A DNA stretch of 64,000 bases from a gamma proteobacterium symbiont of Stewartia floridana. Its GTDB lineage: Bacteria > Pseudomonadota > Gammaproteobacteria > Chromatiales > Chromatiaceae. The translations under genes were made by a program, and so were the position numbers. Shown here piece after piece: positions 44,173-53,841 of this stretch. The stretch lies in NCBI GenBank assembly GCA_003676145.1, contig NAUB01000021.1, positions 62,001 through 126,000 of the forward strand. Direction: 5' to 3'. The notes under the pieces were generated by a model. The model was not told where the DNA came from. It made no database searches and worked only from the letters and a program-made list of their open reading frames with translations. Position 1 is the stretch's first letter. Each line of letters starts with the position of its first letter.

Positions 44173-45066
44173 TCATAAGGCGCTACAGCCATGCAGACGG
44201 TCAAAATAGCGTGCCCGGTAGATCAGTCTGGGACTATCCCCATCCTCGAAACCGCTTCTGGTGTGCAGGACGTTATTGCAGATCAACCCCTGACCCGCCA
44301 TCAGTTTACCCTTGAAGTGCCACTCCGATGGGGTGTGGAGGATCGATTTCAGGAAACTGACCGCTTCACTCAAACAGGCATCCTCACGCCAGGCGATACT
44401 GCGACTCCGGTCCGTATAACGCATGTGCAGATGACCATCGGGATAGATGGCGAAGACAGGGCCGCTGCGGGCTGGCCGGATCTCATTCCCATCGACCACA
44501 TTGGCTGGAATCGTCATGGCCTGCGGATGCATCAATGCGCGGATGTAGTCCGGGTTTTCATCCATGATACGTATGAACACGATCTCATGATCCAGCAGGT
44601 CGTTTTCACCACCCTTTGCGGCAGGATTGACACAATGCAGCAGCAGTCCGTGGATCTGGTGCTGCAGGTCGTTGTAGTAGCCGTCAGTGTGCCAGGCGAT
44701 CGGTCGATCGGAGTAGGGGATGTAGCCTTTGTGAAGGGCATCGGACTGTACTGTCAATGAGCTGATGGCGTCATTGTCGGCACACATATTGTGATCCAGG
44801 CGCTGCAGACCGAAACGACTGCCCAGCTGCCGAATGATCTGTTTGTCCGCATCATGCCCTGAGAGTCCCGCCCAGATTGCCATATTCGACTTGCAGCAAA
44901 GCTGCTGGAGTCTGTCATGCTCTGCCTGGGTGATATTACGCGGGTCGCCGATCTCTACGATCAGAGCCTCCAGCGAGCTCGGGTAGTGCTTCAGTTTTGC
45001 ATCCCGCCAGGATGCATAACTGTCAGAATTATCAGGGTTAAATGGTGATAATGCTTGGCTTGGCAT
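44173..45066 (-). CDS. TauD/TfdA family Fe(II)/2-oxoglutarate-dependent dioxygenase
   Basis: 297 residues. The iron ligands appear as WHTDGYYN (H and D) and the distal histidine in NNVLHTRSGF, with the 2-oxoglutarate arginine in LIYRARYF. This is the complete facial triad of the TauD superfamily. It is distantly related to taurine dioxygenase, but the substrate is unknown and no transporter or sulfonate gene lies nearby. It is a single gene between a repeat element and a dispersed repeat copy, so recent mobility is possible. Confidence 0.82.
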   Translation of the reverse strand: MPSQALSPFNPDNSDSYASWRDAKLKHYPSSLEALIVEIGDPRNITQAEHDRLQQLCCKSNMAIWAGLSGHDADKQIIRQLGSRFGLQRLDHNMCADNDAISSLTVQSDALHKGYIPYSDRPIAWHTDGYYNDLQHQIHGLLLHCVNPAAKGGENDLLDHEIVFIRIMDENPDYIRALMHPQAMTIPANVVDGNEIRPARSGPVFAIYPDGHLHMRYTDRSRSIAWREDACLSEAVSFLKSILHTPSEWHFKGKLMAGQGLICNNVLHTRSGFEDGDSPRLIYRARYFDRLHGCSAL

Positions 45067-45120
45067 GGTCCGGATCTTCGCACATTCAATGAAGTGCTGA
45101 TATGATACTGCGGTTAGGCC

Positions 45121-45149
45121 GGGCCTGCTAACACTAATCCCAATGGCCC
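45121..45149 (-). repeat. Full 29-bp dispersed element, copy B
   Basis: Read on the reverse strand: GGGCCATTGGGATTAG then TGTTAGCAGGCCC, 26 of 29 positions equal to copy A at 15031. It lies 26 bases before the ubiT start codon, so it may sit in the ubiT leader or promoter. Confidence 0.7.
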
Positions 45150-45174
45150 GATAAACGAAAGATCAATTTTACTG

Positions 45175-45666
45175 ATGAGGCTCTTTGTCATGCACGCTGT
45201 ATCCAGACGCCCATTGATGCCAAAAGCTTTGACACTGCCGTTGAAGATTTTGCCCGTTAAAGCCCATGGTTTGATTTTGAGTGCGTTACTCAACCGGGTG
45301 TTCCGCATACAGATCGCTGAGGGTGAGCTCGATTTTCTCGATGCAAAGGTGGTGCAGATCAAGGTCAGTGATGCAGCGCTGAACTATGCCCTGACCATGC
45401 AGAATGGCAAACTCGCCGAAGCGGGAGGTCAGCCGGCCGATTTGACGATTACCGGTTCTGTTTACGACTATCTGTTGTTGATCGCTGGCCGGGAGGATCC
45501 CGATACCCTGTTTTTTCAACGTCACCTGGTGATGGATGGGGATACCGGTTTGGGCGTTCATCTCAAGAATATGCTGGCAGCAGTGGAGCCTGAAGAGCTG
45601 CCCATACCGCGGGAATTCAGAGCGATGGTGGAGCGTGGATTGAGGCTCTACGAACGGGTGCTTTGA
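45175..45666 (+). CDS. ubiT: UbiT, SCP2-domain factor of O2-independent ubiquinone synthesis
   Basis: 163 residues. An N-terminal basic, hydrophobic stretch precedes an SCP2 sterol-carrier-like domain (about 40-160: KVSDAALNYALTMQNGKL, LTITGSVYDYLLLIAGREDPDTLFFQRHL). This matches UbiT (YhbT), a lipid-binding accessory protein that works with the UbiU-UbiV hydroxylases to make ubiquinone without oxygen. UbiU and UbiV are encoded 7.3-9.7 kb away in this window instead of adjacent. A dispersed repeat lies just upstream. ATGs at residues 1, 6 and 15 are all possible starts. Confidence 0.85.
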   Translation: MRLFVMHAVSRRPLMPKALTLPLKILPVKAHGLILSALLNRVFRIQIAEGELDFLDAKVVQIKVSDAALNYALTMQNGKLAEAGGQPADLTITGSVYDYLLLIAGREDPDTLFFQRHLVMDGDTGLGVHLKNMLAAVEPEELPIPREFRAMVERGLRLYERVL

Positions 45667-45801
45667 AACCACTGCAACCTGCCTGAATGGCGGGGCATCC
45701 ACTCTTGCAGCTAGGTCTACAGCAAGTTCATTCTGCCTTGCTGTAGGCCAGCACACTCCGGCTGAATACGACATACTGAGTCGCCGGGTTGATAATAGTC
45801 G

Positions 45802-46614
45802 CTAATCCAATTCAGGCAGCAATTGTACTTCGACCGGAACTTTCAGCAGGCGCTCTATCCTGTTCCGAGTCTGCTCTGGAGGGGCGCTGCACCAGAACTC
45901 CTCACGACCCGGCTCCGCTGCTTCTGTCAACAGATCGTGTGCAGACAACTGCCGTTGAAGTTGTTTGGCAACAGCAGGCCCGGTATCGATGATCGATATG
46001 CCGGCTCCGGCTTCATCGGCAATCATCTGTTTCACGAAAGGGTAGTGGGTACAGCCCAGCACCAGGGTATCGACACCACGCTCGAGAATCGGCTGTAACT
46101 GTTGAGAGACGATCTGCCGGGTTGTCTGGTGATCGTGACCATTCCGTTCGATGGCCTCCACCCAGCCATGACAGGGGCAGATGATGATTTCCGATCCATC
46201 GGCATGCTGCTGCAGCAGGGCTTTGAACTTATGACTGCTGAGTGTGCCATGGGTGGCCAATACGCCAACCATGCCACTTTGGCTGAGCGATATCGCTGGT
46301 TTCACGCCCGGTTCCATGCCGATGATCGGCAACCTGTAAGTCTCACGTAGATCCCTGACAGCAGCAGCCGTTGCGGTATTACAGGCGATAACCACCGCTT
46401 TGACATTTTGTGAAATCAAAAATTGAGTGATTACCCGGCTTCTTTGAAGAATGAAACCCTTGTCTTTCTCGCCATAGGGCAGGTGAGCCCGATCCGAGAC
46501 ATACAGCAGATTCTCGTTCGGTAGAAGAGCGCGTACATGTTGCAGTACCGATAAACCGCCGATGCCTGAATCGAAAATCCCAATGGCTGCTTCAGACGGC
46601 ATCACCAACCTCAT
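45802..46614 (-). CDS. murI: Glutamate racemase
   Basis: 270 residues. It converts L- to D-glutamate for peptidoglycan. The two catalytic cysteines are in IACNTATAA and LGCTHYPF, and the N-terminal [14 protein letters not shown] carries the conserved D-S. Its first 23 bases overlap the end of the hybrid kinase gene, so it is the last gene of that reverse-strand operon, an unusual company for a cell-wall gene. The ATG at 46614 gives [12 protein letters not shown]; an internal ATG at residue 5 is an alternative. Confidence 0.95.
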   Translation of the reverse strand: MRLVMPSEAAIGIFDSGIGGLSVLQHVRALLPNENLLYVSDRAHLPYGEKDKGFILQRSRVITQFLISQNVKAVVIACNTATAAAVRDLRETYRLPIIGMEPGVKPAISLSQSGMVGVLATHGTLSSHKFKALLQQHADGSEIIICPCHGWVEAIERNGHDHQTTRQIVSQQLQPILERGVDTLVLGCTHYPFVKQMIADEAGAGISIIDTGPAVAKQLQRQLSAHDLLTEAAEPGREEFWCSAPPEQTRNRIERLLKVPVEVQLLPELD

Positions 46615-49336
46615 ATTTCAATAGCCTCTCAATCTCATGCTCCAGCTGTATATAGCTGCTGAGGAGCTGATCTGTGTCCTCCTGTTTGCAGACCTTTTCA
46701 AACTCTTTGACTTTATAGTCAAGTGCCGGCACACCACATGAAGAGGTGGAACCATGGATTTTGTGAGCAAGCTCTTTGAGGTTGTTCCAGTCAGATTCAT
46801 CGATGAGTTTTTTGATGGTTAAAAGCTGCTGAGGCAACTCCAGGCAGAGTTGTTTGAACATCTCATCGGCAAGTTGTTGGTCACCCCCAGTGATTGCCAG
46901 CAGTTTATCCGTATCCCTGACCGGTAGTTCATTGAACGACATAACCGGCTCGGCTGCCAGCTGCTGAGAAACGATCATTGAATCGGTGGAGTCCTGTGAA
47001 AAGATGTTATTGATCACGGACCACATTTGGGGTTCATCAATCGGTTTCAGCAGATAACCATCCATGCCCGATTCCGCTATCTGGTTTCGAGTCGCAGGTA
47101 CAGCATCTGCAGTCAACGCAATGATCGGTGTGTGGCTCGAACCGTTTTCATTTCGTCGAATGATCTCTGCGGCCTCTGTGCCTTTCATCTTCGGCATATG
47201 AATATCCATCAGGATCAAATCGTAGCGATTGTTCTGGGTTTTCGATATGGCGCTTAAACCATCATAGGCCTCTGTAACGATTGCACCTTTACCTCTCATT
47301 AAAGTGCTGATCAGTTTGAGATTGATATCGTTGTCATCGACCACCAGAATATTATAGTTTTCCAGGCTTGGCTGAGTGGTGTCGGTGCTCTGTTTGGTGA
47401 GAAAGTCCGGTTGCTGCGCTTTGGTGGCGAAAATGGTCCTTAGATTCTCTTCAAGCTTACTGGTGCTAAAGGGTTTTGACAGGTAGGTGTCGTTACTCAA
47501 TGACTGAAACTGTTCGATGACGGTTCTTTCCGAAGCGCTGAGAAAAGTCAGTATCGGTATCTTGCAGCGGGATTTCAGGCGTTGAATTTCAAATTCTGCA
47601 ATACCTGAGGTGATCTCCTTATGTGAAAAGCCGAGCACGATCAGTTGAATATCAGCCGTGCAGTCTATCGGAAACTGCCCGTCGATCACCTCGATCTGAT
47701 AGGACTCCAAGGTGTGTTTCAGCGCCAGATAAGAGAGACGGTGATTATCGATCAATATGGCGCGTTTATGAAAGCCGAATGCCTGTTCGTTGTTCAGGTT
47801 GTTGTTGGTCGGTTTTGGCAAGGGGATCGATACGATGAAATTAGCACCTTTACCAAGGCTGCTGAAGAGTTCAATGTCACCATTCATCGACTGTGCCAGT
47901 TTTTTACAGATACTCAGGCCAAGTCCTGTTCCACCATACATGCGACTGGTGGATGAGTCCGCCTGCTGAAATGATTCGAACAGCATGTTTTGTGCTTTAT
48001 TATCGATGCCGATTCCGGTATCGGTAATGGAAAACTTCAAAACGCATCGGCTGTTGGTTTCAGCATCGATCATTACCCGAATGACGACCTCACCCTGATG
48101 AGTGAACTTGATTGCATTACTGATCAGGTTGACCAGGATTTGTCGTATTCTTGGTTCGTCTCCGATGAGAATTTTCGGTACGTCCGAGTAGACCAGCAAT
48201 ACCAGTTCAAGCCCTTTGTCATGAGCCGAGGGTGACAACAGAACGGTAGGATCCTCAAAGCACTCTCTTACATTGAAGGGAGCGGTTTCCGGCTCGAGCT
48301 TGCCATATTCCAGTTTTGAGTAGTCGAGGATTTCATTGATGATGTCTAGCAGGTTAATGGCGGATTTGGAAATGGTGCTGACCAGGTCGCGTTGCTGTTG
48401 GGATAAGTCGGTCTTCAGCAAAAGATTGGTAAAACCCAGTACACCATTCATCGGTGTGCGGATTTCATGACTCATGTTAGCCAGAAATTCAGATTTTGCC
48501 TTGCTGGCCGATAGGGCGCGTTTTTTTGCAAGATCCAGTTCCACATTCTGTATTTCAATCGCTTCCATGGTCTCAGTAAGCTCTGCTGTGGCCTGGTTGA
48601 TCTGTTGCTGCATGGTTTCGTGAGAGTGCAGAATCCGACTGGTCATCGCATTGAAGCCTTCCTCAAGGCTGCGGATTTCGCCTTTTGATATCTCAGGTAC
48701 ACGGGCAGACAGGTCACCGTCACGCATGCGCGAGACGGCCTGGGTCAAGCGTGCAATCGGATTGATTACCGAGCGACTGAGTGCGAGTGAGAAAAAGGCG
48801 GTAACAACCAGACCCACTACCAGCATGATAATGGTATTTCTGATGATGCTGGTCTTGTTTTGATTGAGTCTGGTTTTACTCAGGGTAAGAATCACATTAC
48901 CCATACTCTTGGTGCTTTCTGTGCTGCTCTCCTGCAGTTGGTCGGGGTAATCGGTGATTTCGATATTTTCAATGATATAGATTGCTGGTGCGCTGAACTG
49001 GGTTAGGTTGCTGCTCTTTTCAACCACCTTCTTGTTCATGTGGGAGAGCAGGGCGCCTGAGGCGTCGAATACCTTGATGCTGTGAACGTCATCCTGGAGA
49101 AATACCGGTCGCAGGCTCATCTCCAGAATGGTTTTATCACGGGTAAATATGCCATATACACTGATTGCTGCAGATTGATTGGCGATGGATTCCCCGCGTT
49201 CGTTGAAGAGTTCGTTCAACTGCTCCAACTGGGTGCTGATCAGGTATATCGTCAGCATCAGAGCCAGAATAAAGGCCGGCAATAGGCCAATCATCAATGC
49301 CTGAAATTTCAGCGATCTGAGTTTAGTCAAAATCAT
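46592..49336 (-). CDS. BarA-like hybrid sensor histidine kinase with receiver and Hpt domains
   Basis: 914 residues. Two membrane helices (about 12-32 and 163-183) flank a periplasmic sensor of about 130 residues. Then come HAMP (about 185-240), HisKA with phospho-histidine in [16 protein letters not shown], HATPase ([12 protein letters not shown]), a first receiver-like domain without a clear phospho-acceptor (LIVLGF), a full receiver ([20 protein letters not shown]) and an Hpt domain ([14 protein letters not shown]). The layout matches BarA/GacS. However, it overlaps the start region of a periplasmic binding-protein gene and follows a TonB receptor gene, so it may read a specific ligand instead of the usual Gac signal. 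Confidence 0.92.
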   Translation of the reverse strand: MILTKLRSLKFQALMIGLLPAFILALMLTIYLISTQLEQLNELFNERGESIANQSAAISVYGIFTRDKTILEMSLRPVFLQDDVHSIKVFDASGALLSHMNKKVVEKSSNLTQFSAPAIYIIENIEITDYPDQLQESSTESTKSMGNVILTLSKTRLNQNKTSIIRNTIIMLVVGLVVTAFFSLALSRSVINPIARLTQAVSRMRDGDLSARVPEISKGEIRSLEEGFNAMTSRILHSHETMQQQINQATAELTETMEAIEIQNVELDLAKKRALSASKAKSEFLANMSHEIRTPMNGVLGFTNLLLKTDLSQQQRDLVSTISKSAINLLDIINEILDYSKLEYGKLEPETAPFNVRECFEDPTVLLSPSAHDKGLELVLLVYSDVPKILIGDEPRIRQILVNLISNAIKFTHQGEVVIRVMIDAETNSRCVLKFSITDTGIGIDNKAQNMLFESFQQADSSTSRMYGGTGLGLSICKKLAQSMNGDIELFSSLGKGANFIVSIPLPKPTNNNLNNEQAFGFHKRAILIDNHRLSYLALKHTLESYQIEVIDGQFPIDCTADIQLIVLGFSHKEITSGIAEFEIQRLKSRCKIPILTFLSASERTVIEQFQSLSNDTYLSKPFSTSKLEENLRTIFATKAQQPDFLTKQSTDTTQPSLENYNILVVDDNDINLKLISTLMRGKGAIVTEAYDGLSAISKTQNNRYDLILMDIHMPKMKGTEAAEIIRRNENGSSHTPIIALTADAVPATRNQIAESGMDGYLLKPIDEPQMWSVINNIFSQDSTDSMIVSQQLAAEPVMSFNELPVRDTDKLLAITGGDQQLADEMFKQLCLELPQQLLTIKKLIDESDWNNLKELAHKIHGSTSSCGVPALDYKVKEFEKVCKQEDTDQLLSSYIQLEHEIERLLKYEVGDAV

Positions 49337-50384
49337 GTTGTATATAGTCCATCATGCGTGATTTCAGTTTTGATTCAGACTTGATAGGAAAACCTAGAGA
49401 GCGGGCGACATCGGTATTGAAAAGAACCGAGAAATATTTGCCCATCTGTTGTTCTAAGGGGATCTCTTCTGAGCTGAAGTGAGCGATGATATTGTCTCTT
49501 ACCTGGTAGGCGATATCTTCCGGTGAGGAGTAGACAGCAGCCAGTGCTCCCGCTTTCACATAGGCCGAGGAGAAGCCGATTAAAGGAATTCTTTTTCGAT
49601 ACGTGGACAGCAATATATTCGACACAGTGGATTTGTTATGGATATTTGTGTCCGGCGTGGTCAGAAAAATATCGATTCTTTCCAAAAGATTATTGATTGC
49701 TGTACCGACTTGGTCATTGGAGAAAATCTGCTCGATAAGTAAATTCAGTTTCAGGCGCATGGCGGCATTCTGCAGCGACTCCACGGTGGCCTGATCTTTG
49801 CTGTCCACAACGATACCAATATCCTCAAATCGGCTGGATAGAGCCTTGATCAGAGCCAGGCTGTGGCCTGCAGGCTGATCGAGGTAGAGGAAATGCTGCT
49901 TGGGATTGGTTGTGAGAGTCTCCTGGATCATGACGTTGTTTTTAGGTATCAGGGCGGAGATTATGGTGATGTCGCGGATATTTTTTCCCGAAACAATCGC
50001 AGCATGAGTGCCCAGTGTGATGATCGCTTTGTAGTTCTTGTGTATTTGTTGATCGTAGGAGGAGATGTGAACGATGTCGTAGTTGTTGTTCTGACAGCTC
50101 AATTCATGGTTGCGACAGTATTTAATGGTTGTGTTGGTTATGGTGGTGGCAACATCGAGGTAGACATCCTTGTTGTCGCTGAGAAGGATCAGAATATTGT
50201 TATAGTCGTTTTGAGATAGTGCACTACCAGGCAGCAAACTCAGCAAACTGAACAACAGGGCCAGGATCGAAAAAGTTCCGGAAAGAGGTTTGTTGTGATT
50301 CTCTTTAACCGGTCGTTTAAAAGCGCACAGGCACACGCTACCTGGGTAGAGATGCTGGGCAGAATGTGTCTCTGTGCCGGTCAT
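49323..50384 (-). CDS. Periplasmic ABC-type substrate-binding-like protein (PF04392-like)
   Basis: 353 residues. A signal sequence is seen at about 36-57 ([20 protein letters not shown]), so the true start may be downstream of the first ATG. The remainder is a two-lobed periplasmic binding fold of the ABC_sub_bind type ([54 protein letters not shown]). No permease or ATPase gene is present. It ends 14 bases inside the hybrid kinase gene and starts 11 bases after the TonB receptor. It probably passes ligand occupancy to the kinase's periplasmic domain. Confidence 0.82.
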   Translation of the reverse strand: MTGTETHSAQHLYPGSVCLCAFKRPVKENHNKPLSGTFSILALLFSLLSLLPGSALSQNDYNNILILLSDNKDVYLDVATTITNTTIKYCRNHELSCQNNNYDIVHISSYDQQIHKNYKAIITLGTHAAIVSGKNIRDITIISALIPKNNVMIQETLTTNPKQHFLYLDQPAGHSLALIKALSSRFEDIGIVVDSKDQATVESLQNAAMRLKLNLLIEQIFSNDQVGTAINNLLERIDIFLTTPDTNIHNKSTVSNILLSTYRKRIPLIGFSSAYVKAGALAAVYSSPEDIAYQVRDNIIAHFSSEEIPLEQQMGKYFSVLFNTDVARSLGFPIKSESKLKSRMMDYIQHDFD

Positions 50385-50395
50385 ATAAAGTGAAA

Positions 50396-52597
50396 CTAGT
50401 AGTTTAATTTGGCCTGTAAATAAGCTCTTCTTTCCCAGATATTGTGTTGGTCAGCGCTGTCGCTATGGTAGAAGTCGAAATTCTCCTTATGAATGTTCTG
50501 CAGAATCAGGGCGATATCCATTTTTGCCTTTTCCAGGTTCAATCTCTTGTTGAATTTCAGGTCGAGTCGGCTGTAGTTGGGTACGGCGTCACCCTCACCA
50601 GGCCACTCCATTTCATCAGTAAAATAGTAGCCTAAACTCATTGATACACCGTCATCAAAGGTATGGCTGGCCAACAGACTGAAGGTGCGCTGGGGGATTT
50701 TCTCATCGGCATTCTCCCGATAACTGAAAACACCATCTTTGAGTCGCTTAATCTCATTGCCACTGACATTCAGATAGCTGAATCCGAGAAACACCATATC
50801 TCTGCTTGTCGGACGGAAATTCATTTCAAACTCGATACCATTGATCTCAACTGTACCAAAGTTGGTATAGGTGAAAGCACCTCGTTGATAGAATCGGTTG
50901 AATTGATAGAGAATCTCAAGATCAACAGGGTCGGTGATTCCTCTGTCGGGATCAGGCAGATCGAAATTGCCATACTGATCTATGATGTCATTGTATTCCT
51001 CGTGAAACAGACAGATATCAAAGTTTAATCCGTAATCGGTTATGTGGCCGAAATAACCTGCTTCGAAGCGATCGATTCTCTGTGGATCCAACTCCTCTGT
51101 GCTGACCACCCAGGAGTTCAGGGGGTCATCCTGATCTCCCAGGTAAACTGCCAAATTAACATTGTCTTCGTAAATGGTTGGCATCCTGTAAGCTCTTGAA
51201 CCACTTATTCTGATGGTATTGCTTGGGTTTAAATGATAATTAATTCCAAGTCTGGGAGAGAAGACCTCCTTCTTACCTTCGAATTTCTCAAGCATGGCAC
51301 CGGCATTGATCACCGTGCTGGGGGTGGCATACCATTCACTGTTCAGAAAGAGTCTGTATAGATCTCTGGAGATTGCTTTATCCTGCTGGAAAAGCCAGGG
51401 ACTCTCACCCCGGTCATGGCGTGCGCCCACTCCCCAGGCTATTCGAAGATCATCAATCGGTTCAAGCGTATTCTCAATCTCCAAATCATAACGATGTGAT
51501 TTAAGTCCGATCCAGGAGAAGACAAATGGCGAGTCGGTCATATTCAATGCTTGCAGCAGGGACTCGAAATCGTATCTTCCACCTGAAAGGTTGGCGGCAA
51601 ACAGATCAGCTCTTATGGATTCATCAAATCCCTGCAGTTCGTCGATTGCATTGATCTGTTCAGATATTGTTGGGGTGTGGTAGATGTCATCCACTTCATA
51701 ATAGTTGTGGTAGAACTGAACATTTATCTTGTTCTCAGGGGAAATAAAGTGATTCCAGGCGATGGACTGGTAGTTGTACTTGGATTCAATCTCTCTCTCT
51801 TCCTGCAGCAGATTAGCGTGTCCCTCATCATAATCACCACCCACAACAGCCAACTCAGCACTCAATGAGTTGTCCTCATCGAGCTGATAATCACTGGTGA
51901 ATTTCAGCCATTTTGAACGGCTGGCATCATCTCGATTGTCAAAGCCTTCATCCTCTTCGTAGCTGGCAGAAAGCCGATAGGCAAAATCTCCCAGTTCCGC
52001 GGAATGCGCGGCATCGATATAGCGGGTCAAACCATAACCAATGGTTGCCGATGCCATGGTGTTAGGCATGTCCTGGATTCGGTCTGTGACAATATTGATC
52101 ACCCCGGCATAGGAGTTGGAGCCATAAGCGGCCGCATTCGGTCCACGAATGACCTCAATTCTCAGGATCTCATCCAGACTCAGCGAAATCTCCGCCCAGG
52201 GTATGCCGCCATAGACCGGGTCATAGATTGATCGGCCATCGATCAGCACCTGCATGTCTCTGGCGTATTCATCCGCATGGCCATGATAGGTGACAGTCGC
52301 TCTTGATCCTGCATAGAAGCCGATGGTAAATCCAGGTACCAGTCTGAGCAGATCCGGAATGTTCAATGCAGCGCTGGCCTGAATCATCTTTCGGTCGATA
52401 ACGGTCATGGCTGTCGGCGTATCCGCCTGTGACTGACTCAATCTGGTGGCAGAGAGCACTACGGGAAGATCGTCGTAGAAGTAATCTTCTGAGAAGTTGT
52501 CCAGGTGATTATCAGCAGAGAGATTGGCTGAGCAGAGCAGTGCCCCAGTACACAACAGATTTGATATGAAATGGGGGTGGTGTTTGATTTTCAGCAT
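50396..52597 (-). CDS. TonB-dependent outer-membrane receptor
   Basis: About 733 residues from the ATG at 52597, chosen because AAGG lies 7 bases upstream and a signal peptide follows (MLKIKHHPHF through LCSANLSA). An in-frame ATG at 52633 has no ribosome binding site. The plug domain (about 45-165: MTVIDRKMIQASAALNIPDL, RIEVIRGPNAAAYGSNSYAG) precedes a 22-strand-type barrel ending in the aromatic-terminated AYLQAKLNY. The substrate is unknown; the plug resembles vitamin B12/iron-complex receptors in general. It leads the operon with a binding protein and hybrid kinase. No iron-uptake genes or Fur box were recognised. Confidence 0.9.
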   Translation of the reverse strand: MLKIKHHPHFISNLLCTGALLCSANLSADNHLDNFSEDYFYDDLPVVLSATRLSQSQADTPTAMTVIDRKMIQASAALNIPDLLRLVPGFTIGFYAGSRATVTYHGHADEYARDMQVLIDGRSIYDPVYGGIPWAEISLSLDEILRIEVIRGPNAAAYGSNSYAGVINIVTDRIQDMPNTMASATIGYGLTRYIDAAHSAELGDFAYRLSASYEEDEGFDNRDDASRSKWLKFTSDYQLDEDNSLSAELAVVGGDYDEGHANLLQEEREIESKYNYQSIAWNHFISPENKINVQFYHNYYEVDDIYHTPTISEQINAIDELQGFDESIRADLFAANLSGGRYDFESLLQALNMTDSPFVFSWIGLKSHRYDLEIENTLEPIDDLRIAWGVGARHDRGESPWLFQQDKAISRDLYRLFLNSEWYATPSTVINAGAMLEKFEGKKEVFSPRLGINYHLNPSNTIRISGSRAYRMPTIYEDNVNLAVYLGDQDDPLNSWVVSTEELDPQRIDRFEAGYFGHITDYGLNFDICLFHEEYNDIIDQYGNFDLPDPDRGITDPVDLEILYQFNRFYQRGAFTYTNFGTVEINGIEFEMNFRPTSRDMVFLGFSYLNVSGNEIKRLKDGVFSYRENADEKIPQRTFSLLASHTFDDGVSMSLGYYFTDEMEWPGEGDAVPNYSRLDLKFNKRLNLEKAKMDIALILQNIHKENFDFYHSDSADQHNIWERRAYLQAKLNY

Positions 52598-52633
52598 ACG
52601 AAGGCCTTGAATGGATTTAATTGGTAATTTCAT

Positions 52634-52956
52634 CCATGACTAACTGGTCGCTCCAACAGATGGTCGTCTGTATTGAATGTCATTGATTCATAAATAATTT
52701 TGTATACAACAACAGAACTTTTCAGCGGTCGGTCTGGAGCGGAATCACCCACAACCATAGGCTTTACCACAGAATTCACGACAGCAGTGCTGAGGTTAAG
52801 ACAATTTTACAGTGATTGGTAGGGAATTGGTCGGAATCTAAATACTACTCGAAATCGGCCATCCAATGGCCAAGCAGTCATACGGACGCCAATCAGGACC
52901 CTTGGTGTGAGATACGACGGCTCCAAGGGTTTGTGAAGCCAGGCAGGATACGTGGG
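52634..52956. other. Intergenic region upstream of the TonB receptor gene
   Basis: About 320 bases without a gene or strong hairpin. It should contain the promoter of the receptor-kinase operon. Nothing specific was identified. Confidence 0.4.
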
Positions 52957-53838
52957 CTACAGGTTGCCGCTGTTCCCATGCCAATAGCCATCGCAGCTGC
53001 CAAGCGGAATGTATGGCTGCAAATCTTCCGGCTGATCACCCGCCAGAGCCTGGGAGTAGGCTGTTACGATTTTTTCTGTGTGTCTGTATTGAGGACTGAT
53101 GCGCAGAACATCGACTTCGAGTCGTTTCAGTTCCGCCAGTTCCGGCAGCAGATTGCAGCTTTTTGCCGACACGGTCTGGATGCCGTTTATGGCCAGCAGA
53201 GCCTCGCCATCCTGGGTCGAGAGCAGTCTCCCCTCAGGGTATTCGATGCATTTGTACTGACAGTCATCCTTGGGCAGATTGTGAGAGCGGGCGGTAAAGC
53301 AGCGTGCCGAGAGCGTCAGTGGCATGCGTCCGTGGCAGAAAACTTCCGTTTCAACACCTTCCGGTCGTTGTTGTTGCATTAGCTGCAATGTCTCCCTACC
53401 CAGCTCAAGCGGCATCACCCAGCGGGTGAGACCTTTCGCAGCAAGATGTTTCAGGGTTTCCGCATTGTAGATGTTAATGCTTGGGCCGGTAACAAATGGC
53501 AATTTTCTTTGATGCAGAATCTGTACAGCGCCAATGTCGTTGGCTTCGACGGTAAAGCGGCCGTTTTCACAGATCCTTCTGAGGGTCTTCAGTTCGGATT
53601 CAGCCTCCAGCAGCGCCAGTGTGGAGAATACGATCTGCTTGTCGCTCTGTTCACTCAGTTTGACTGCGATGTCGATCCAATCCTGGGTCTTCAGGCTGCG
53701 TCGCTTGGAGCAGACGGTTTCACCCAGGTAGATGATGTCTACCGGCATTTCTGCCGCCTGCTCATAGAACTGGTAGATCTCTTCTTTCGGCCAGTAGAAC
53801 AGAATGGGTCCGAGTGACAACTTTGGATTGGTGCTCAT
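52957..53838 (-). CDS. ubiV: UbiV, peptidase U32-like Fe-S protein of O2-independent ubiquinone synthesis
   Basis: 293 residues, peptidase U32 family. The four cluster cysteines expected in UbiV are visible: one in GETVCSKRR (about 43) and three in EVFCHGRMP, ARCFTAR and the DDCQYKC stretch. UbiV and UbiU together form a 4Fe-4S hydroxylase that adds ring hydroxyls using prephenate instead of O2. It starts 3 bases after the ubiU stop codon. No conserved protease site is needed, so the U32 'peptidase' name should not be taken literally. Confidence 0.92.
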   Translation of the reverse strand: MSTNPKLSLGPILFYWPKEEIYQFYEQAAEMPVDIIYLGETVCSKRRSLKTQDWIDIAVKLSEQSDKQIVFSTLALLEAESELKTLRRICENGRFTVEANDIGAVQILHQRKLPFVTGPSINIYNAETLKHLAAKGLTRWVMPLELGRETLQLMQQQRPEGVETEVFCHGRMPLTLSARCFTARSHNLPKDDCQYKCIEYPEGRLLSTQDGEALLAINGIQTVSAKSCNLLPELAELKRLEVDVLRISPQYRHTEKIVTAYSQALAGDQPEDLQPYIPLGSCDGYWHGNSGNL

Positions 53839-53841
53839 GGA

